Shown in pieces: positions 22,408 to 33,003 of a DNA stretch of 64,000 nt; position 1 is the stretch's first letter; each line of letters begins with the position of its first letter. Under the pieces are notes generated by a model. It saw only the letters and a program-made list of their open reading frames with translations, searched no databases and was not told the DNA's origin. Position numbers and translations under genes: made by a program. This DNA is from Tepidimonas ignava (GTDB lineage Bacteria; Pseudomonadota; Gammaproteobacteria; Burkholderiales; Burkholderiaceae_C): NCBI RefSeq assembly GCF_004342625.1, contig NZ_SMAH01000006.1, forward strand, positions 48,501 to 112,500, read 5' to 3'.

Positions 22408-23248
22408 AACGTTTGCTGCTGATTTGCGCTTTGACGGCTTTGAGCATCGGCTGCACCAGCGCCGTGCCCATGCGCAGCGCCAGCGCGGTCACCAAGATGT
22501 CCACCAACACCAGGTGGATCAGGCGCGACAGCATCGGCATGTCCTGGTCGTAACGTTCGGCGTGGTCGGCGGGCAGGTGGATGTCGGCGGTCAGCGCCAG
22601 CGGGCTGCGCGTGCGGGTGATGGCGATGGTGAGCGCGCCGTTTTTGCGCGCCACGTCGGTGGCGTCGATGAGGTCGCGCGTGCGGCCGGAGTTGGACACG
22701 ACCAGCACGACGTCGCCCGGCTTGAGCAGCGCGGCGCTCATCACCTGCAGGTGGCCGTCGGCAAACGCGCGGCAGTTGACACCCAGCCGAAACAGCTTGT
22801 GCTGCGCGTCCAGCGCCACGACGCCGGAGTTGCCCACGCCGTAGATTTCGATGCGGTGGCGGCCACGCCAGGCCTGCTCCAGCGCGTCGACCGCCTTGCG
22901 CAGCGTGGTGGGTGAGAGGTCGTTGCGAAATTGGAGCAGCGCCGCCACCGTGTTGTCGATGACCTTGACGGCGACCTCGGGCACGTCGTCGCCCTCGTCG
23001 ACGCTGCGGTGGATGTAGGGCACGCCTTCGCTGACGGTGCCGGCAAGCTTCAGCTTGAAGTCGGTCAGGCCGTCGTAGCCCAGGCTGCGGCAAAAGCGCA
23101 GCACGGTCGGCTTGCTCACGCCCGCCATGGCCGCCAGTTCCCCCACCGGCAGCTTGGCAAAGCGCCGCGGGTCGTCCAGCACCAGCCGCGCGACGCGCTG
23201 TTCGGCCGCGGGCAACGAGGGCAGGCAGGCTTGGATACGTTCGAGCAT
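22400..23248 (-). CDS. hexR: RpiR/HexR-family transcriptional regulator
   Basis: Has an N-terminal helix-turn-helix of the RpiR type (VGELAAMAGVSKPTVLRFCRSLGYDGLTDFKLKL, about 35-70) and a C-terminal SIS sugar-phosphate domain (IYGVGNSGVVALDAQHKLFRLG, VVLVVSNSGRTRDLID). HexR senses 2-keto-3-deoxy-6-phosphogluconate and controls central carbon genes. Position beside ppc and near pgi fits that role, though the target sites are not identified here. ATG 23248 lies 7 bases after a GATACT -10-like hexamer. Confidence 0.85.
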
Positions 23249-23255
23249 GGTGCGA

Positions 23256-23261
23256 AGTATC
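23256..23261 (-). promoter_or_regulatory. Candidate -10 of hexR-proC (GATACT)
   Basis: GATACT on the minus strand ends 7 bases before the hexR ATG with no Shine-Dalgarno, another leaderless arrangement. It lies in the 37-base gap after ppc. Confidence 0.4.
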
Positions 23262-23285
23262 CACCAATCGGCGCCGGCCGCGCCA

Positions 23286-26117
23286 TCAGCCCGTGTTGCG
23301 CAGCCCCGCGGCGATGCCGTTGATCGACAAGTGGATGCCGCGCTTGACCTTTTCTTCGTGGTTGCCGGCGCGGTAGCGGCGGATCAGCTCGACTTGGAGG
23401 TGGTGCAGCGGGTCGATGTAGGGGAAGCGGTGCTCGATCGAACGTGCCAGCGCGGGGTTGTTGGCCAGGCGCTGCGCGTGACCGGTGATGGCGGCCAGCG
23501 CTTCGTGGGTGCGGTGCCATTCGGCCTCGATGGCCCCCATGACGCGGCGCCGCAAGGCACGGTTGTCCACCAGTTGCGCGTACAGCGCGCCCAGCGCCAG
23601 GTCGCTTTTGGCCAGCACCATGTCGACGTTGCTGAGCAAGGTGGCGAAAAACGGCCAGCGCGCGTGCATCTCGCGCAACAGCGCCAGCGCGGTGTCGTGC
23701 CCCATCTGTTCGCACAGCGCCTGCACACCGCTGCCCAGACCGTACCACCCCGGCAGCGTCAGGCGGCACTGCCCCCAGCTGAAGCTCCACGGGATGGCGC
23801 GCAGGTCTTCGATGCGCTGCGAGCCGGTGCGCGACGCCGGGCGTGAGCCGATGTTGAGTTCGGCGATTTCGCGGATCGGGGTGGCGCTGAAAAAATAATC
23901 GGCAAAGCCCGGTGTTTCGTACACCAGCGCGCGGTACGCGGCCATGCTGGCGCGCGACAGCGCTTCGGCCGCCTGCACGAAGCGCTTGGGCACCGCCTGG
24001 CGCGGCGGCAGCAGGGTCGCTTCCAGCGTGGCGGCCACCAGGGTTTCCAGGTTGCGCCGCCCGATGTCGGGGTGGCCGTACTTGGAGGCGATCACCTCGC
24101 CCTGTTCGGTCAGGCGCAACTGCCCGCGCACGGTGCCTGCGGGTTGGGCCAGGATGGCTTCGTAGCTGGGGCCGCCGCCGCGCCCCACGGTGCCGCCGCG
24201 GCCGTGGAACAGCCGCATGCGCACCGGCCGCGGCAGCTCGGTGGCCAGGCGGTCGAACAGCGCCGCCAGCGCCACCTCGGCCTGGTACAGCGACCAGTTG
24301 CTGGTGAAGATGCCGCCGTCCTTGTTGCTGTCCGAGTAGCCGAGCATGATGTCTTGCTCGCCGTACTCCAGCGCCCCGCCGTGGGCCACCAGCGCCGCCA
24401 CGCCGGGGATGGCGTAGTACTCGGCCATGATGGTGGCGGCGCGCTGCAGGTCCTCAATGGTTTCGAACAGCGGCACCACGATCAGCTCGGCGCGCGCGTC
24501 GTGGCCCCAGGCGCCGTGCAGCAGCCCGGTTTCTTTTTGCAGCACCAGCACCTCCAGCAGGTCGCTGACGGCCTCGGTGTGGCTGATGATGGCGTGGCGG
24601 ATGGCGGCGCCCCCGTAGTGGCGGCGGGCCTGGCGCGCCGCGGCAAAGACGGCCAGTTCGCGCTCGGTGGTGGGGCTGTAGGCGCGCTCGGGGATGCGCA
24701 GCGGCCGCGGATCGGCCAGCGCCTGCAGCAGCACGCGGCGCTTGTCGGCCTCGGCCAGCGCAGGGTAGCTCCCGTGCACGCCCGCGGCGGCCAGCAACTC
24801 GGCCACGGCGTGCTCGTGCTGGTCGCTGCTTTGCCGCAGGTCCAACGTGGCCAGGTGGAAACCAAACGCCTGCGCGGCGCGCAGCAGCGGGCGCAGACGT
24901 GGCTCGGCCAGCGCGGCGCAGCCCTGTTGCACCAGCGCCTCGTCGAGCACGCGCAGGTCGGCCACGAAGGCGTCGGCGCTCGGGTAGGGGTCCTGCGGCG
25001 CGACCGCATGGCGTGCCGCCTCGCCCCCGGTGAGTTGCTGCAGCGTGGCGGCCAGCCGGGCGTAGATGCCGATCAGCGCGCGGCGGTACGGCTCGTCTTC
25101 GCGGTGCGCGTTGCGGTCGGGCGAGGCCGCGGCCAGCGCCTGCAGCGCGGGCGGTGGGGGCAGCAACATCGCCGACAGTGACAGCTCCGCGCCGAGCAGG
25201 TGGACTTCGCGCAGGTAGTGGCGCAGGATCAGGTCGGCCTGACGTTGCAGCGCCAGGTGCAGCGTGTCGGCGTTGACGTTGGGGTTGCCGTCGCGGTCGC
25301 CCCCCGTCCACTGGCCCAGCCGCAGAAACGGCGGCACCGGCGCACCCAGCGTGTGTTCCAGGTCGGCGTACAGGCGCGGCAGCTCGGGGATGAAGGTGCG
25401 CTCGAAGTACGCCAGCGCGTTGCCAATCTCGTCGGCCACCGTCAGGTGCGAAAAGCGCAGCAGCCGCGTGTGCCACAACTGGGTGATGCGCGCGCGCAGC
25501 GCCGCTTCGTTGGCGTGCAGCGCACGGTGCAGCACGCGGTCGTGGCCACGGCTGCCGGCGGCGGCCGCCTGCGCGCGGATGGCGTCGCGCTCGCGCAACA
25601 GGTCGGCGATCGCTGCCTCGGCGTCGCGGATGCTTTTGCGCTGCACTTCGGTGGGGTGGGCCGTCAGCACCGGTGAAACGTGAGCGCTTTGCAGCGTTTG
25701 GCGCACCTGCTCGTGCCCGATGCCGCGGCGTTGCAGCCGCCGCCACGTGTGCGCCAGGCTGCCGGGTTGCACGTGGCCGGCGCGCTCGTGCACCTCGCGA
25801 CGGCGGATGTGGTGCCGGTCCTCGGCCAGGTTGGCCAGGTGGCTGAAGTAGGTGAACGCGCGGATGACGCTGACCGCCTGCGCGTCGCTGAGGCCCTGCA
25901 GCAGCGTCTGCAGCGACTGCTGCGCGCGACGGTCGGCGTGGCGGCGGTACGCGACCGAGAGTTGGCGGATGCGTTCGATCAACTCGAAGGTGGCCGCCCC
26001 CTCGTGCTCGCGGATCACATCGCCCAGGATGCGGCCCAGCAGGCGGATGTCCTCCACCAACGGCAGGTCCTTGGCCGGAACACGGGGTGAGGCGGCGTGG
26101 GTGGTCGAGCGGGGCAT
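23286..26117 (-). CDS. ppc: Phosphoenolpyruvate carboxylase
   Basis: Carboxylates PEP to oxaloacetate, refilling the TCA cycle. The 943-residue protein carries the catalytic motifs [12 protein letters not shown] (N-terminal third), the allosteric and active-site [10 protein letters not shown], and [14 protein letters not shown], and ends in the typical C-terminal [22 protein letters not shown] opens the conserved region. It follows pgi by 45 bases and precedes hexR, forming a central carbon cluster. Confidence 0.97.
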   Translation of the reverse strand: MPRSTTHAASPRVPAKDLPLVEDIRLLGRILGDVIREHEGAATFELIERIRQLSVAYRRHADRRAQQSLQTLLQGLSDAQAVSVIRAFTYFSHLANLAEDRHHIRRREVHERAGHVQPGSLAHTWRRLQRRGIGHEQVRQTLQSAHVSPVLTAHPTEVQRKSIRDAEAAIADLLRERDAIRAQAAAAGSRGHDRVLHRALHANEAALRARITQLWHTRLLRFSHLTVADEIGNALAYFERTFIPELPRLYADLEHTLGAPVPPFLRLGQWTGGDRDGNPNVNADTLHLALQRQADLILRHYLREVHLLGAELSLSAMLLPPPPALQALAAASPDRNAHREDEPYRRALIGIYARLAATLQQLTGGEAARHAVAPQDPYPSADAFVADLRVLDEALVQQGCAALAEPRLRPLLRAAQAFGFHLATLDLRQSSDQHEHAVAELLAAAGVHGSYPALAEADKRRVLLQALADPRPLRIPERAYSPTTERELAVFAAARQARRHYGGAAIRHAIISHTEAVSDLLEVLVLQKETGLLHGAWGHDARAELIVVPLFETIEDLQRAATIMAEYYAIPGVAALVAHGGALEYGEQDIMLGYSDSNKDGGIFTSNWSLYQAEVALAALFDRLATELPRPVRMRLFHGRGGTVGRGGGPSYEAILAQPAGTVRGQLRLTEQGEVIASKYGHPDIGRRNLETLVAATLEATLLPPRQAVPKRFVQAAEALSRASMAAYRALVYETPGFADYFFSATPIREIAELNIGSRPASRTGSQRIEDLRAIPWSFSWGQCRLTLPGWYGLGSGVQALCEQMGHDTALALLREMHARWPFFATLLSNVDMVLAKSDLALGALYAQLVDNRALRRRVMGAIEAEWHRTHEALAAITGHAQRLANNPALARSIEHRFPYIDPLHHLQVELIRRYRAGNHEEKVKRGIHLSINGIAAGLRNTG

Positions 26118-26150
26118 GGCGGGGCGTGCGGTCGGTGGAGGGCGGCTGCG

Positions 26151-26156
26151 AGTGTA
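26151..26156 (-). promoter_or_regulatory. Candidate -10 of ppc (TACACT)
   Basis: TACACT on the minus strand, in the 45-base gap after pgi, would give a leader of about 27 bases before the ppc ATG. Confidence 0.3.
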
Positions 26157-26162
26157 ATTTGT

Positions 26163-27806
26163 TTACGGGGTGCTGGACGCCAGGGTGCGCGCCATCGTCT
26201 TGCCCAGCTCCACGCCCCATTGGTCGTAGGCGTTGATGCCCCACAGCGCCGCCTGACAGAACACCTTGTGCTCGTAAGCGGCAACCAGAGCCCCGAGGTG
26301 GAACGGGTCCAACCGTGGCAGCCACAGGATGTTGCTGGGTACGTTGCCGCGGTAGGTGCGGTGCGGGGTCAGACGCTGCACCTCGTCGTCGCTGAGCCCC
26401 TCGGCGCGCAGCGCGGCGGCGGCGGCCTCGGCGTCGCGGCCGCGCGCGAGGGCCTCGGCCTGGGCCAGCAGGTTGGTGTGCAAAAGTTTTTGGTGAAGGG
26501 GTGCGGTGGGTAGCGGAGCATCCGTTTCGCGCACACCGATGAAATCCACAGGTACCCGGTGGGTGCCTTGGTGCAGCAGCTGGAAGTACGCGTGTTGAGC
26601 ATCGTTGCCCAGGCCGCCCCAGACGATCGGCCCGGTTTCGACTGTCACGGGCTGACCGTCGACGTGCACCGACTTGCCGTTGGACTCCATGTCCATTTGC
26701 TGGATGAAGCGCGCGAATTCGGCCAGCCGGGCGTCGTACAGCGCCAACAGGTGGGTCGGGCAGCCCAGGAAGTTGCGGTTCCACACCCCCAACAAGGCCA
26801 GCGCCAGCGGCAGGTTGTGCTCCAGCGGGGCGTGCAGGAAATGGTCGTCCATCGCATGCGCGCCGGCCAGCAGTTGCTCGAACGCGGCGCGGCCGATGCT
26901 GATGGCCAGCGGCAGCCCGATCGCGCTCCACAGCGAATAGCGCCCCCCGACCCAGTCCCAGATCCGCAACACCTGGTGCGCCGCCACACCCCACGCCTGC
27001 GCCCGTTGCGGGTGGGCGGTGACGGCGACCCAGTGGGGGCCTTGGTCACGCTCGCCCACGCCGCCATCGGCCAGCCAGCGCCGTGCGCTGGCCGCCAGCA
27101 GCAGCGTCTCGTGGGTGGTGAACGTTTTGCTCTGGATGATGAACAACGTCCGACGGGGCTGCAGCGGCCGCAGCACCTCCCACAGCGCCCACGCGTCGGG
27201 GTTGGAGACGAAGTGCACCCGCACCGGGCCGGCGCTGGTGGGCCCGAGCGCGTGCACCGCCATGCGCGGCCCAAGGTCGGAGCCGCCGATGCCGAGGTTG
27301 ACGACATCCGTGATCGGTTGGCCGTCGTGGCCCTGCCAGGCGCCGGTGCGCACGCGCTCGGCGATGCCCAAAAAGCGTTGCAGCTCGTGCCGCACGGCGT
27401 CGCGGATGGCGGTGCCCCACGGTGGAGCGTCGATCTGGCTGCCGCGCAGCGCCACGTGCAGCACCGCGCGGCCTTCGGTGGCGTTGATGGGTGCACCGCG
27501 CCACATCGCGTGGGCGTGGTCGCGCAGGCCAACCTCGGTGGCCATGTCCAGCAGCGCGCGCCACACCGGCAGCGTCAACGCCTGACGGGTGGCGTCCAAC
27601 GTCACCCCAGCGGCCTCGAACCGCAGCGCCTGGGCGCGCGTCGGGTCGTGCGCATCGAGCAGCGTGCGCAAGTGCGGTTGGGGCTGGCGCGCCAGCGCCG
27701 CCAGGCGCCGCCAGGCCAGGCGCTGCGGTGGCGGTGTGAACGGCGCCGTGGCCGCCGCGGCGGGCGGCGCGGCCGGGGTGATGGTCAAGCTCCCTGTGGT
27801 CGTCAT
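26163..27806 (-). CDS. pgi: Glucose-6-phosphate isomerase
   Basis: Interconverts glucose-6-phosphate and fructose-6-phosphate. The 547-residue protein has LGIGGSDLGPRMA, the signature GGRYSLWSAIGLP, the HQGTHRVPVDFIG segment and the C-terminal ALWGINAYDQWGVELGK containing the catalytic lysine. Length matches the family. An Ala/Pro-rich N-terminal extension of about 20 residues precedes the conserved start. It is followed by ppc and hexR. Confidence 0.96.
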   Translation of the reverse strand: MTTTGSLTITPAAPPAAAATAPFTPPPQRLAWRRLAALARQPQPHLRTLLDAHDPTRAQALRFEAAGVTLDATRQALTLPVWRALLDMATEVGLRDHAHAMWRGAPINATEGRAVLHVALRGSQIDAPPWGTAIRDAVRHELQRFLGIAERVRTGAWQGHDGQPITDVVNLGIGGSDLGPRMAVHALGPTSAGPVRVHFVSNPDAWALWEVLRPLQPRRTLFIIQSKTFTTHETLLLAASARRWLADGGVGERDQGPHWVAVTAHPQRAQAWGVAAHQVLRIWDWVGGRYSLWSAIGLPLAISIGRAAFEQLLAGAHAMDDHFLHAPLEHNLPLALALLGVWNRNFLGCPTHLLALYDARLAEFARFIQQMDMESNGKSVHVDGQPVTVETGPIVWGGLGNDAQHAYFQLLHQGTHRVPVDFIGVRETDAPLPTAPLHQKLLHTNLLAQAEALARGRDAEAAAAALRAEGLSDDEVQRLTPHRTYRGNVPSNILWLPRLDPFHLGALVAAYEHKVFCQAALWGINAYDQWGVELGKTMARTLASSTP

Positions 27807-27848
27807 GGTGATCTTCGCTGAAGGTGTGCCGGGCGGTTGAGGCCGGTG

Positions 27849-29072
27849 TCAGTCGGGCGCGCGCCAGCGCCCGCCGGCCACCTGCGCGCCGTGTTCGCCC
27901 AGGCGTGGCGCGGGCGTGCGCAGCCGCCCCGGTGTGGCGCTGAGCTTGGGCACGACGCCCGGGACTTTGAGGGGCCGGCCTTCGCGGTCGGTGGCGTGCA
28001 CCACCATGCCGCGCGCGGCGTAGTGGGGGTCATGGGCGATGTCGGCCGCGGTGTAGATGCGGCCCACGGGCACGTCGGCGGCCTCCAGCGCCGCAATGAC
28101 CTCCTCCACCGTACGCTGCTGCGTCCAGGCCTCGATGGCGGCGTCCAGTTCCGCCGCGCGGCGCGCGCGGCCGTCGTTGTGGGCCAGCGCGGGGTCGTCG
28201 GCCAGGTCGGGGCGGCCGATGGCGTGCATCAGGCGTCGGAAGATGCCGTCGCCGTTGCCACCGATCAACACGTAGGGCTCGGGGTCATCGCCCGCCGCGC
28301 GGCAGCGGTAGGCGTTGGATGGCGCAATGCCGGGCAAGGCGCTGCCCGCACGCTGGCGCACCACGCCAAAGGCGTCGTATTCGGGCAGCAGGCTTTCCAT
28401 CAGGTTGAACACGCTCTCGTACAGCGCCACGTCCACCATTTGCCCCTGCCCGCCGCGGGCGTCGCGGTGGTACAGCGCCAGCAGCACGCCGATGACGCCG
28501 TGCAGCGCCGCGATGGAGTCGCCGATCGACACGCCGCAGCGCACCGGCACGCGCCCTGGCTCGCCGGTCAGGTAGCGCAGGCCGCCCATGGCTTCGCCCA
28601 GGATGGCAAAGCCGGGTTTGTGCGCGTAGGGGCCGGTTTGGCCGTAGCCTGAGACGCGCAGCATGATCAGGCGCGGGTTGAGGGCGTGCAGCGCCTCCCA
28701 GCCCAGCCCCCAGCCCTCCAGCGTGCCGGGCTTGAAGTTCTCGATCAGCACATCAGCCTGGGCCGCCAGCTGCCGCACCAGCGTCTGACCTTCGGGGGTG
28801 CGCAGGTCCGCGCACACCGAGCGTTTGTTGCGGGATTGCACTTCCCACCACACCGAGGTGCCGTCGCGCAGCAGGCGCCACTTGCGTAGCGGATCGCCCT
28901 GGCCAGGCGGCTCGATCTTGATGACGTCGGCGCCGAAGTCGGCCAGCACGCGCGCGGCAAACGGCCCGGCGATCAGTTGGCCCAGCTCCAGCACGCGCAC
29001 ACCGGCCAGGGGGCCGGCCGCGCCGTGGGGTTGGTCGTCGTGGGGCCAAGGGGTGGGGGCGTCAGCGTCCAT
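27849..29072 (-). CDS. Family III CoA transferase (CaiB/BaiF)
   Basis: Transfers CoA between organic acids; the substrates cannot be told from sequence. The 407-residue protein opens with LAGVRVLELGQLIAGPFAAR and VIKIEPPGQGDP, has NKRSVCADLRTPEG and LIENFKPGTLEGWGLGW, and the catalytic Asp region VSIGDSIAALHGVIG. Start ATG 29072 lies 7 bases after a CACAAT -10-like hexamer. The open frame continues upstream but only as a marC shadow. It may be its own transcription unit. Confidence 0.92.
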   Translation of the reverse strand: MDADAPTPWPHDDQPHGAAGPLAGVRVLELGQLIAGPFAARVLADFGADVIKIEPPGQGDPLRKWRLLRDGTSVWWEVQSRNKRSVCADLRTPEGQTLVRQLAAQADVLIENFKPGTLEGWGLGWEALHALNPRLIMLRVSGYGQTGPYAHKPGFAILGEAMGGLRYLTGEPGRVPVRCGVSIGDSIAALHGVIGVLLALYHRDARGGQGQMVDVALYESVFNLMESLLPEYDAFGVVRQRAGSALPGIAPSNAYRCRAAGDDPEPYVLIGGNGDGIFRRLMHAIGRPDLADDPALAHNDGRARRAAELDAAIEAWTQQRTVEEVIAALEAADVPVGRIYTAADIAHDPHYAARGMVVHATDREGRPLKVPGVVPKLSATPGRLRTPAPRLGEHGAQVAGGRWRAPD

Positions 29073-29079
29073 GGCGCCG

Positions 29080-29085
29080 ATTGTG
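29080..29085 (-). promoter_or_regulatory. Candidate -10 of the CoA transferase gene (CACAAT)
   Basis: CACAAT on the minus strand ends 7 bases before ATG 29072 with no Shine-Dalgarno, in a 47-base gap after marC. It predicts a leaderless message. Confidence 0.45.
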
Positions 29086-29119
29086 CCAAGGTGTGCCCGG
29101 GGTGGCGTCGGCGTCGCCG

Positions 29120-29746
29120 TCAGGCGGGGACGCCCAGCGCCGGAAAGAGCCGCTGCAAACCGGCGGCCATCACCTCCACCGCCAACGCGGCCAGGATCAG
29201 GCCCATCAGGCGGGTCATCACGTTGATGCCGGTTTTGCCCAGCGCGCGCTCGATCGGCACGGCCAGCGTGAAGCACAGCGCCGTGGCCAGCGCCACCACC
29301 ACGCCGTAGCCCACCAGCGCGGCGTGCTGCCAAAAGGTCTGCGCGCGCTCGGCGTAAATGACGACGGTGGACATCGTGGCCGGCCCGGTCAGGAGCGGGA
29401 TCGTCAGCGGCACCACGGCGATCGACGCACGGCTGGCGGCGTCGTGCACCTCCTCGCGCGTGGTTTTGGCTTCGGCCGGCTGGGCGTTGAGCATGGCCAT
29501 CGACGACATCAGCAGCAACATGCCGCCGCCGACCTGGAAGCTGGCCAGCGAGATGCCGAAAAAGTCCAGGATTTGCAGCCCCGCCAGCGCGCACGCGGCG
29601 ATCACCGCAAACGCCGTGCACGACGAGATCCACACCGTGCGACGACGCTGCGCGCGGGTCATGCCCTGCGTGTAGTGGATGAAAAACGGCACGATGGCCA
29701 GCGGGTTGACAATGGCCAGCAGCGTGATGAGGGGTTTGAGGTCCAT
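29120..29746 (-). CDS. MarC-family integral membrane protein
   Basis: A 208-residue inner membrane protein with about six transmembrane segments. Family marks are the N-terminal LITLLAIVNPLAIVPFFI, VGGGMLLLMSSMAML and VPLTIPLLTGPATMSTVVIYA, and the C-terminal GINVMTRLMGLILAALAVE. MarC proteins were once thought to affect multidrug resistance; their transport role is unproven. ATG 29746 lies 13 bases past the stop of the GGDEF/EAL gene, so it may share that message, but a CATAAT overlaps that stop. Confidence 0.9.
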   Translation of the reverse strand: MDLKPLITLLAIVNPLAIVPFFIHYTQGMTRAQRRRTVWISSCTAFAVIAACALAGLQILDFFGISLASFQVGGGMLLLMSSMAMLNAQPAEAKTTREEVHDAASRASIAVVPLTIPLLTGPATMSTVVIYAERAQTFWQHAALVGYGVVVALATALCFTLAVPIERALGKTGINVMTRLMGLILAALAVEVMAAGLQRLFPALGVPA

Positions 29747-29758
29747 CGCGTCGCGGGG

Positions 29759-29764
29759 ATTATG
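29759..29764 (-). promoter_or_regulatory. Possible -10 of marC (CATAAT)
   Basis: CATAAT on the minus strand ends 12 bases before ATG 29746 and overlaps the stop of the GGDEF/EAL gene. The overlap means chance is possible. Confidence 0.25.
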
Positions 29765-32702
29765 CGGTGGCGGCGCTGCGTTGGGTGCGCAGCCAGGCCA
29801 ACAGTGCGTCCGGTGGCATCGCGCGCGCAAACAGCCAGCCTTGCAGCACGGTGCAGCCGTGCGCGCGCAAAAAGTCGCGTTGCGCCACGGTCTCGACGCC
29901 CTCGGCCACCACCGCCAAGTCCAGGTCGTGCGCCATCGACAGGGTGGCGCGCACGATGGCGACGCTGTCGGCGTCGTGCGGGATGCCATCGACGAAGCTG
30001 CGGTCGATCTTGAGTGTGGCGATGGGCAGGCGCTTCAGGTAGCTCAAGCTCGAATAGCCGGTGCCGAAGTCGTCCAGGCTGATCGACACGCCCAGGCGTT
30101 GCAAGGCGTGCAACTGCTCGATGGCGTCGCCGCCGGCCTGCATCAGCACGCTTTCGGTGATCTCGATCTCGAGCACGTCGGCGCCCAGGCCGTGGGTGGC
30201 CAGCGCGGTGCGCACGCGTTCCAGCAGCGTGCCGTGGACCAACTCCTGCGCCGAGACGTTGAGCGCCAAGCGCACGTCCTGCAGCAACGCCGGCGCCTGC
30301 GCGCACCATTGCGCCCACTGCGCCAGGCTGTGCTGCAGCACCCAGTGGTCCAGGCGGTCGACGATGCCGGCTTCCTCGGCCACGCGCACGAATTCCGCCG
30401 GCGACAGCGGCCCCAATTCGGGGTGGCGCCAGCGCAACAACGCCTCGACCCCGACCACGCGGCCGTCTTCGGCACGCACCTGCGGCTGGTAGTGCAGGTG
30501 CAGGCCCGCGCCGTCGGGGTTGGCCAGCGCGGCGCGCAGCGCGGTCTCCAGCGTCAGCCGGCGCGACACGCCGGCGTGCATCGACGGCTCGAAAAAACGC
30601 CACTGGTTGCGCCCGGCGGCCTTGGCGGCGTACATCGCGGTGTCGGCGTGGCGCAGCAGCGTGTCGAGGTCGTCGCCGTCGTCGGGGAAGATCGCCACGC
30701 CGATGCTGGCCCCCATGCGCACCGAGGTGCCGTCGAGCTCGATGGGCGCTTCCAACGCCTGGCTGAGCTTGCGCGCCACCACCTCGGCGCCCGCTTGCCC
30801 TTTGATCCACGGCAGCAGCGCCACGAATTCATCGCCGCCGAAGCGCGCCAGCACGTCGCGGTTGCGCAGCACCTGCTGCAAGCGCCCCGCCAACGCCTGC
30901 AGCAGCCGGTCACCCTGGGCGTGGCCCAGGGTGTCGTTGACCTGTTTGAAGCGGTCCAGGTCCATGAAGGCCACCGCCACCATGCGCTGCTCGCGCCGCG
31001 CGCTGTCCAGCACGCCGCGCGCCACCTCGGCCCAACGGGTGCGGTTGAGCAGCCCGGTCAGCGGGTCGTAATGGGCCAGTTGTTGCAGCTGCGCGTGGCT
31101 GTGCGCCAGCGCCAGCGTGCGCTCGCGCACCAACTGCTCGACACGGCGTCGTTGCCCGGTGCCGACCAGCAGCAGGGCGGCCAACAACCCCACCGCCGCA
31201 AAGCCGATGACGGCGGTGAGCTGCATACGCGTGTCCGCGGCGCCGTGGCGCCAAAAGGCCGGTTGGGGCGTCACCTGCAGCCGCCAGGCGCGCTGGGCAA
31301 AGCGCAGCGGCCAGGCGTGCACCAGGTCCCTCGGCACGCCGCGTTGCTGGGCGCAGTCGGGCGCCCCGGCCAACACCCGGTTGTCGGGACGGGCTTGCTC
31401 GTCCACCAGGCACAACGTCAGGTCTCGGGTCGGCAGCGCCTCCAGCGCCGCTTGCGTGACGTCGCCCATGCGGAAGGCGCTGGAGGCGATGCCCAGCAGC
31501 GTGTGCGGCGCCGTCGGCGCGCGCACCGCGTGGTACACCACGATGCCGCGCTGGGTGCCGGTTTCCTGCACCAGGCGAAACGGCTCGGTGGCCTGGGGGC
31601 GGCCGGTGGCGATGGCCTGTTGCACGGCCTCGCGCAGCGGCGCGTAGGTCAGCACGTCCAGCCCGCGCGCGGCTTCGTTGCCGCGCAGCGGGGCCAGGCG
31701 CGTGATCACGATGTGTTCGTCGGCGTCAGGGGCGGGGAAGCGCTGGCCGGCGGCGTCGCGCCCCAGGATCGGCCAGCCAGGGTCGCAGCATTCGTAGCGG
31801 GCACGCTCGCCGCGCGACACCCGCCAGTTGAAGGTGAAATTCTGCGTGCCCTGGTGGCGGCGCAGCCACAGCTCGGCCACCTCCTCGAACTCGGCTTGGT
31901 CCATGTCGGGCTTGCGCGCCAGCAGCTGCCCCATCGCTTCCAACGCGTCGAGTTGCGCGTCCAGCCGCCGCTGCAGCGCTTGACCCGCCTGGCTGGTGAT
32001 TTGTTGCATCAGCAGTTGCTGCCGATCGTATTGGGTTTGGAACAGCAGGTGCACCGCCCCACTGACCAGCAGCAGCGCCACCAGCAGCGGCAACCCAACG
32101 CTGTAGCGGCGCGCCCACCACAGCGGGCGTGGTTGGCCGAACAGCACCAGCGCCAGCGGCACCAGCAGCACCATGCCCAGCGCATCGCCCAGCCACCAGC
32201 TCAGCCATTGTCCAGCGGCGTCGGCGGCGGGGATGGTGCCGGTCCACACAAGCGTGGGCACCGCCACGCTGGCGTTGAGCAGCGCGGTCAACGGCAACAC
32301 CGCAAACAACAGCCGCACCACCTGCATCGGCGCGTCCAACGGGCCTGGGTAGCCGGCCCAGCGCCGCGCCGCCCACGCGGCCAGGTGCGCCATCGCCGTG
32401 GCCCCCAGCGCCGGCACCAGCATCGTCCATGGGTACTCGGTGTGGCCCAACGCGTGGTGGGTCATCGCTTGCACGGCCAACGACCCCAGCAGCACGCCAG
32501 GCAGGGCCGCCGGGCCGGCGACCAGGGTTGCGCCGGCGGCCACCCCAGCCGGCAAAAACACCACGATGGCGTAGTCCGGTGCGGCACGCAAACCCAGCGC
32601 CAGCCAGCCGGCCAACGCGTAGGCCCCGGCGGTGGCCAACGCCACCCAGGGCCAGGCCCAGGCGGGCAGCTTGCGCGGGGGCGGCGCGTCCGGGCTTGGC
32701 AT
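29760..32702 (-). CDS. MASE1-CHASE-GGDEF-EAL cyclic di-GMP protein
   Basis: A 980-residue bifunctional-type signalling protein. Residues ~15-215 are a multi-span MASE1-like sensor, ~215-490 a CHASE-like extracytoplasmic domain bounded by a second transmembrane segment near 500-520. The GGDEF domain has an intact GGDEF near 620 with an RNRD inhibitory site just before it. The EAL domain has EALLRW near 751, ITESVL, DDFGTGYSS near 871 and AEGVET. Both active sites look complete, so it may make and break cyclic di-GMP. Start ATG 32702 (MPSPDAPP) has no clear alternative. Confidence 0.93.
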   Translation of the reverse strand: MPSPDAPPPRKLPAWAWPWVALATAGAYALAGWLALGLRAAPDYAIVVFLPAGVAAGATLVAGPAALPGVLLGSLAVQAMTHHALGHTEYPWTMLVPALGATAMAHLAAWAARRWAGYPGPLDAPMQVVRLLFAVLPLTALLNASVAVPTLVWTGTIPAADAAGQWLSWWLGDALGMVLLVPLALVLFGQPRPLWWARRYSVGLPLLVALLLVSGAVHLLFQTQYDRQQLLMQQITSQAGQALQRRLDAQLDALEAMGQLLARKPDMDQAEFEEVAELWLRRHQGTQNFTFNWRVSRGERARYECCDPGWPILGRDAAGQRFPAPDADEHIVITRLAPLRGNEAARGLDVLTYAPLREAVQQAIATGRPQATEPFRLVQETGTQRGIVVYHAVRAPTAPHTLLGIASSAFRMGDVTQAALEALPTRDLTLCLVDEQARPDNRVLAGAPDCAQQRGVPRDLVHAWPLRFAQRAWRLQVTPQPAFWRHGAADTRMQLTAVIGFAAVGLLAALLLVGTGQRRRVEQLVRERTLALAHSHAQLQQLAHYDPLTGLLNRTRWAEVARGVLDSARREQRMVAVAFMDLDRFKQVNDTLGHAQGDRLLQALAGRLQQVLRNRDVLARFGGDEFVALLPWIKGQAGAEVVARKLSQALEAPIELDGTSVRMGASIGVAIFPDDGDDLDTLLRHADTAMYAAKAAGRNQWRFFEPSMHAGVSRRLTLETALRAALANPDGAGLHLHYQPQVRAEDGRVVGVEALLRWRHPELGPLSPAEFVRVAEEAGIVDRLDHWVLQHSLAQWAQWCAQAPALLQDVRLALNVSAQELVHGTLLERVRTALATHGLGADVLEIEITESVLMQAGGDAIEQLHALQRLGVSISLDDFGTGYSSLSYLKRLPIATLKIDRSFVDGIPHDADSVAIVRATLSMAHDLDLAVVAEGVETVAQRDFLRAHGCTVLQGWLFARAMPPDALLAWLRTQRSAATA

Positions 32703-33003
32703 GGTCGTGGTCCAACAGCCTTGGTGATGGAGGTGGAGGTGCGCGTCACTTTAGCACCGGCGCCCGCCGGCAGGGCGTCGCCGACCTAGGGTTTTCCCGC
32801 AAAAATGGCCTGCGGTGTGGGGGTAATGGCCACGCCCGGGCCGTTGAACCCTACACTGCGGGCTGCGATGCGCCCGGACGGGCATGGCATGCAGGCGCGC
32901 GCCGCCGGAGATCCCGGCGCGCGACGCTGCGGGCGTGGTTGGCAGGCCCGCCGTCCGGTTGTGGGCCCACCGGCCCTTGCTGTCCCAAGAGGAGATCACT
33001 GCC
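32703..33003. other. 301-base divergent gap before the oxidoreductase gene
   Basis: Non-coding gap between the divergent GGDEF/EAL gene and the large oxidoreductase. It holds a -10-like TACACT at 32852-32857 and an AGGAG 9 bases before ATG 33004. The predicted leader of about 140 bases is GC-rich and may fold. I see no tRNA, known riboswitch or small conserved ORF. The frame of the downstream gene stays open back to 32884. Confidence 0.5.
32852..32857 (+). promoter_or_regulatory. Candidate -10 of the oxidoreductase gene (TACACT)
   Basis: TACACT within CCTACACTGC matches the hexamer seen before several other genes here. The implied leader is about 140 bases. Confidence 0.35.

Noticed and set aside
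29679..32789. A plus-strand open frame of 1036 codons opposite the GGDEF/EAL gene
   Set aside because: The same shadow effect; low-complexity composition and no motifs, while the minus strand has complete GGDEF and EAL motifs.
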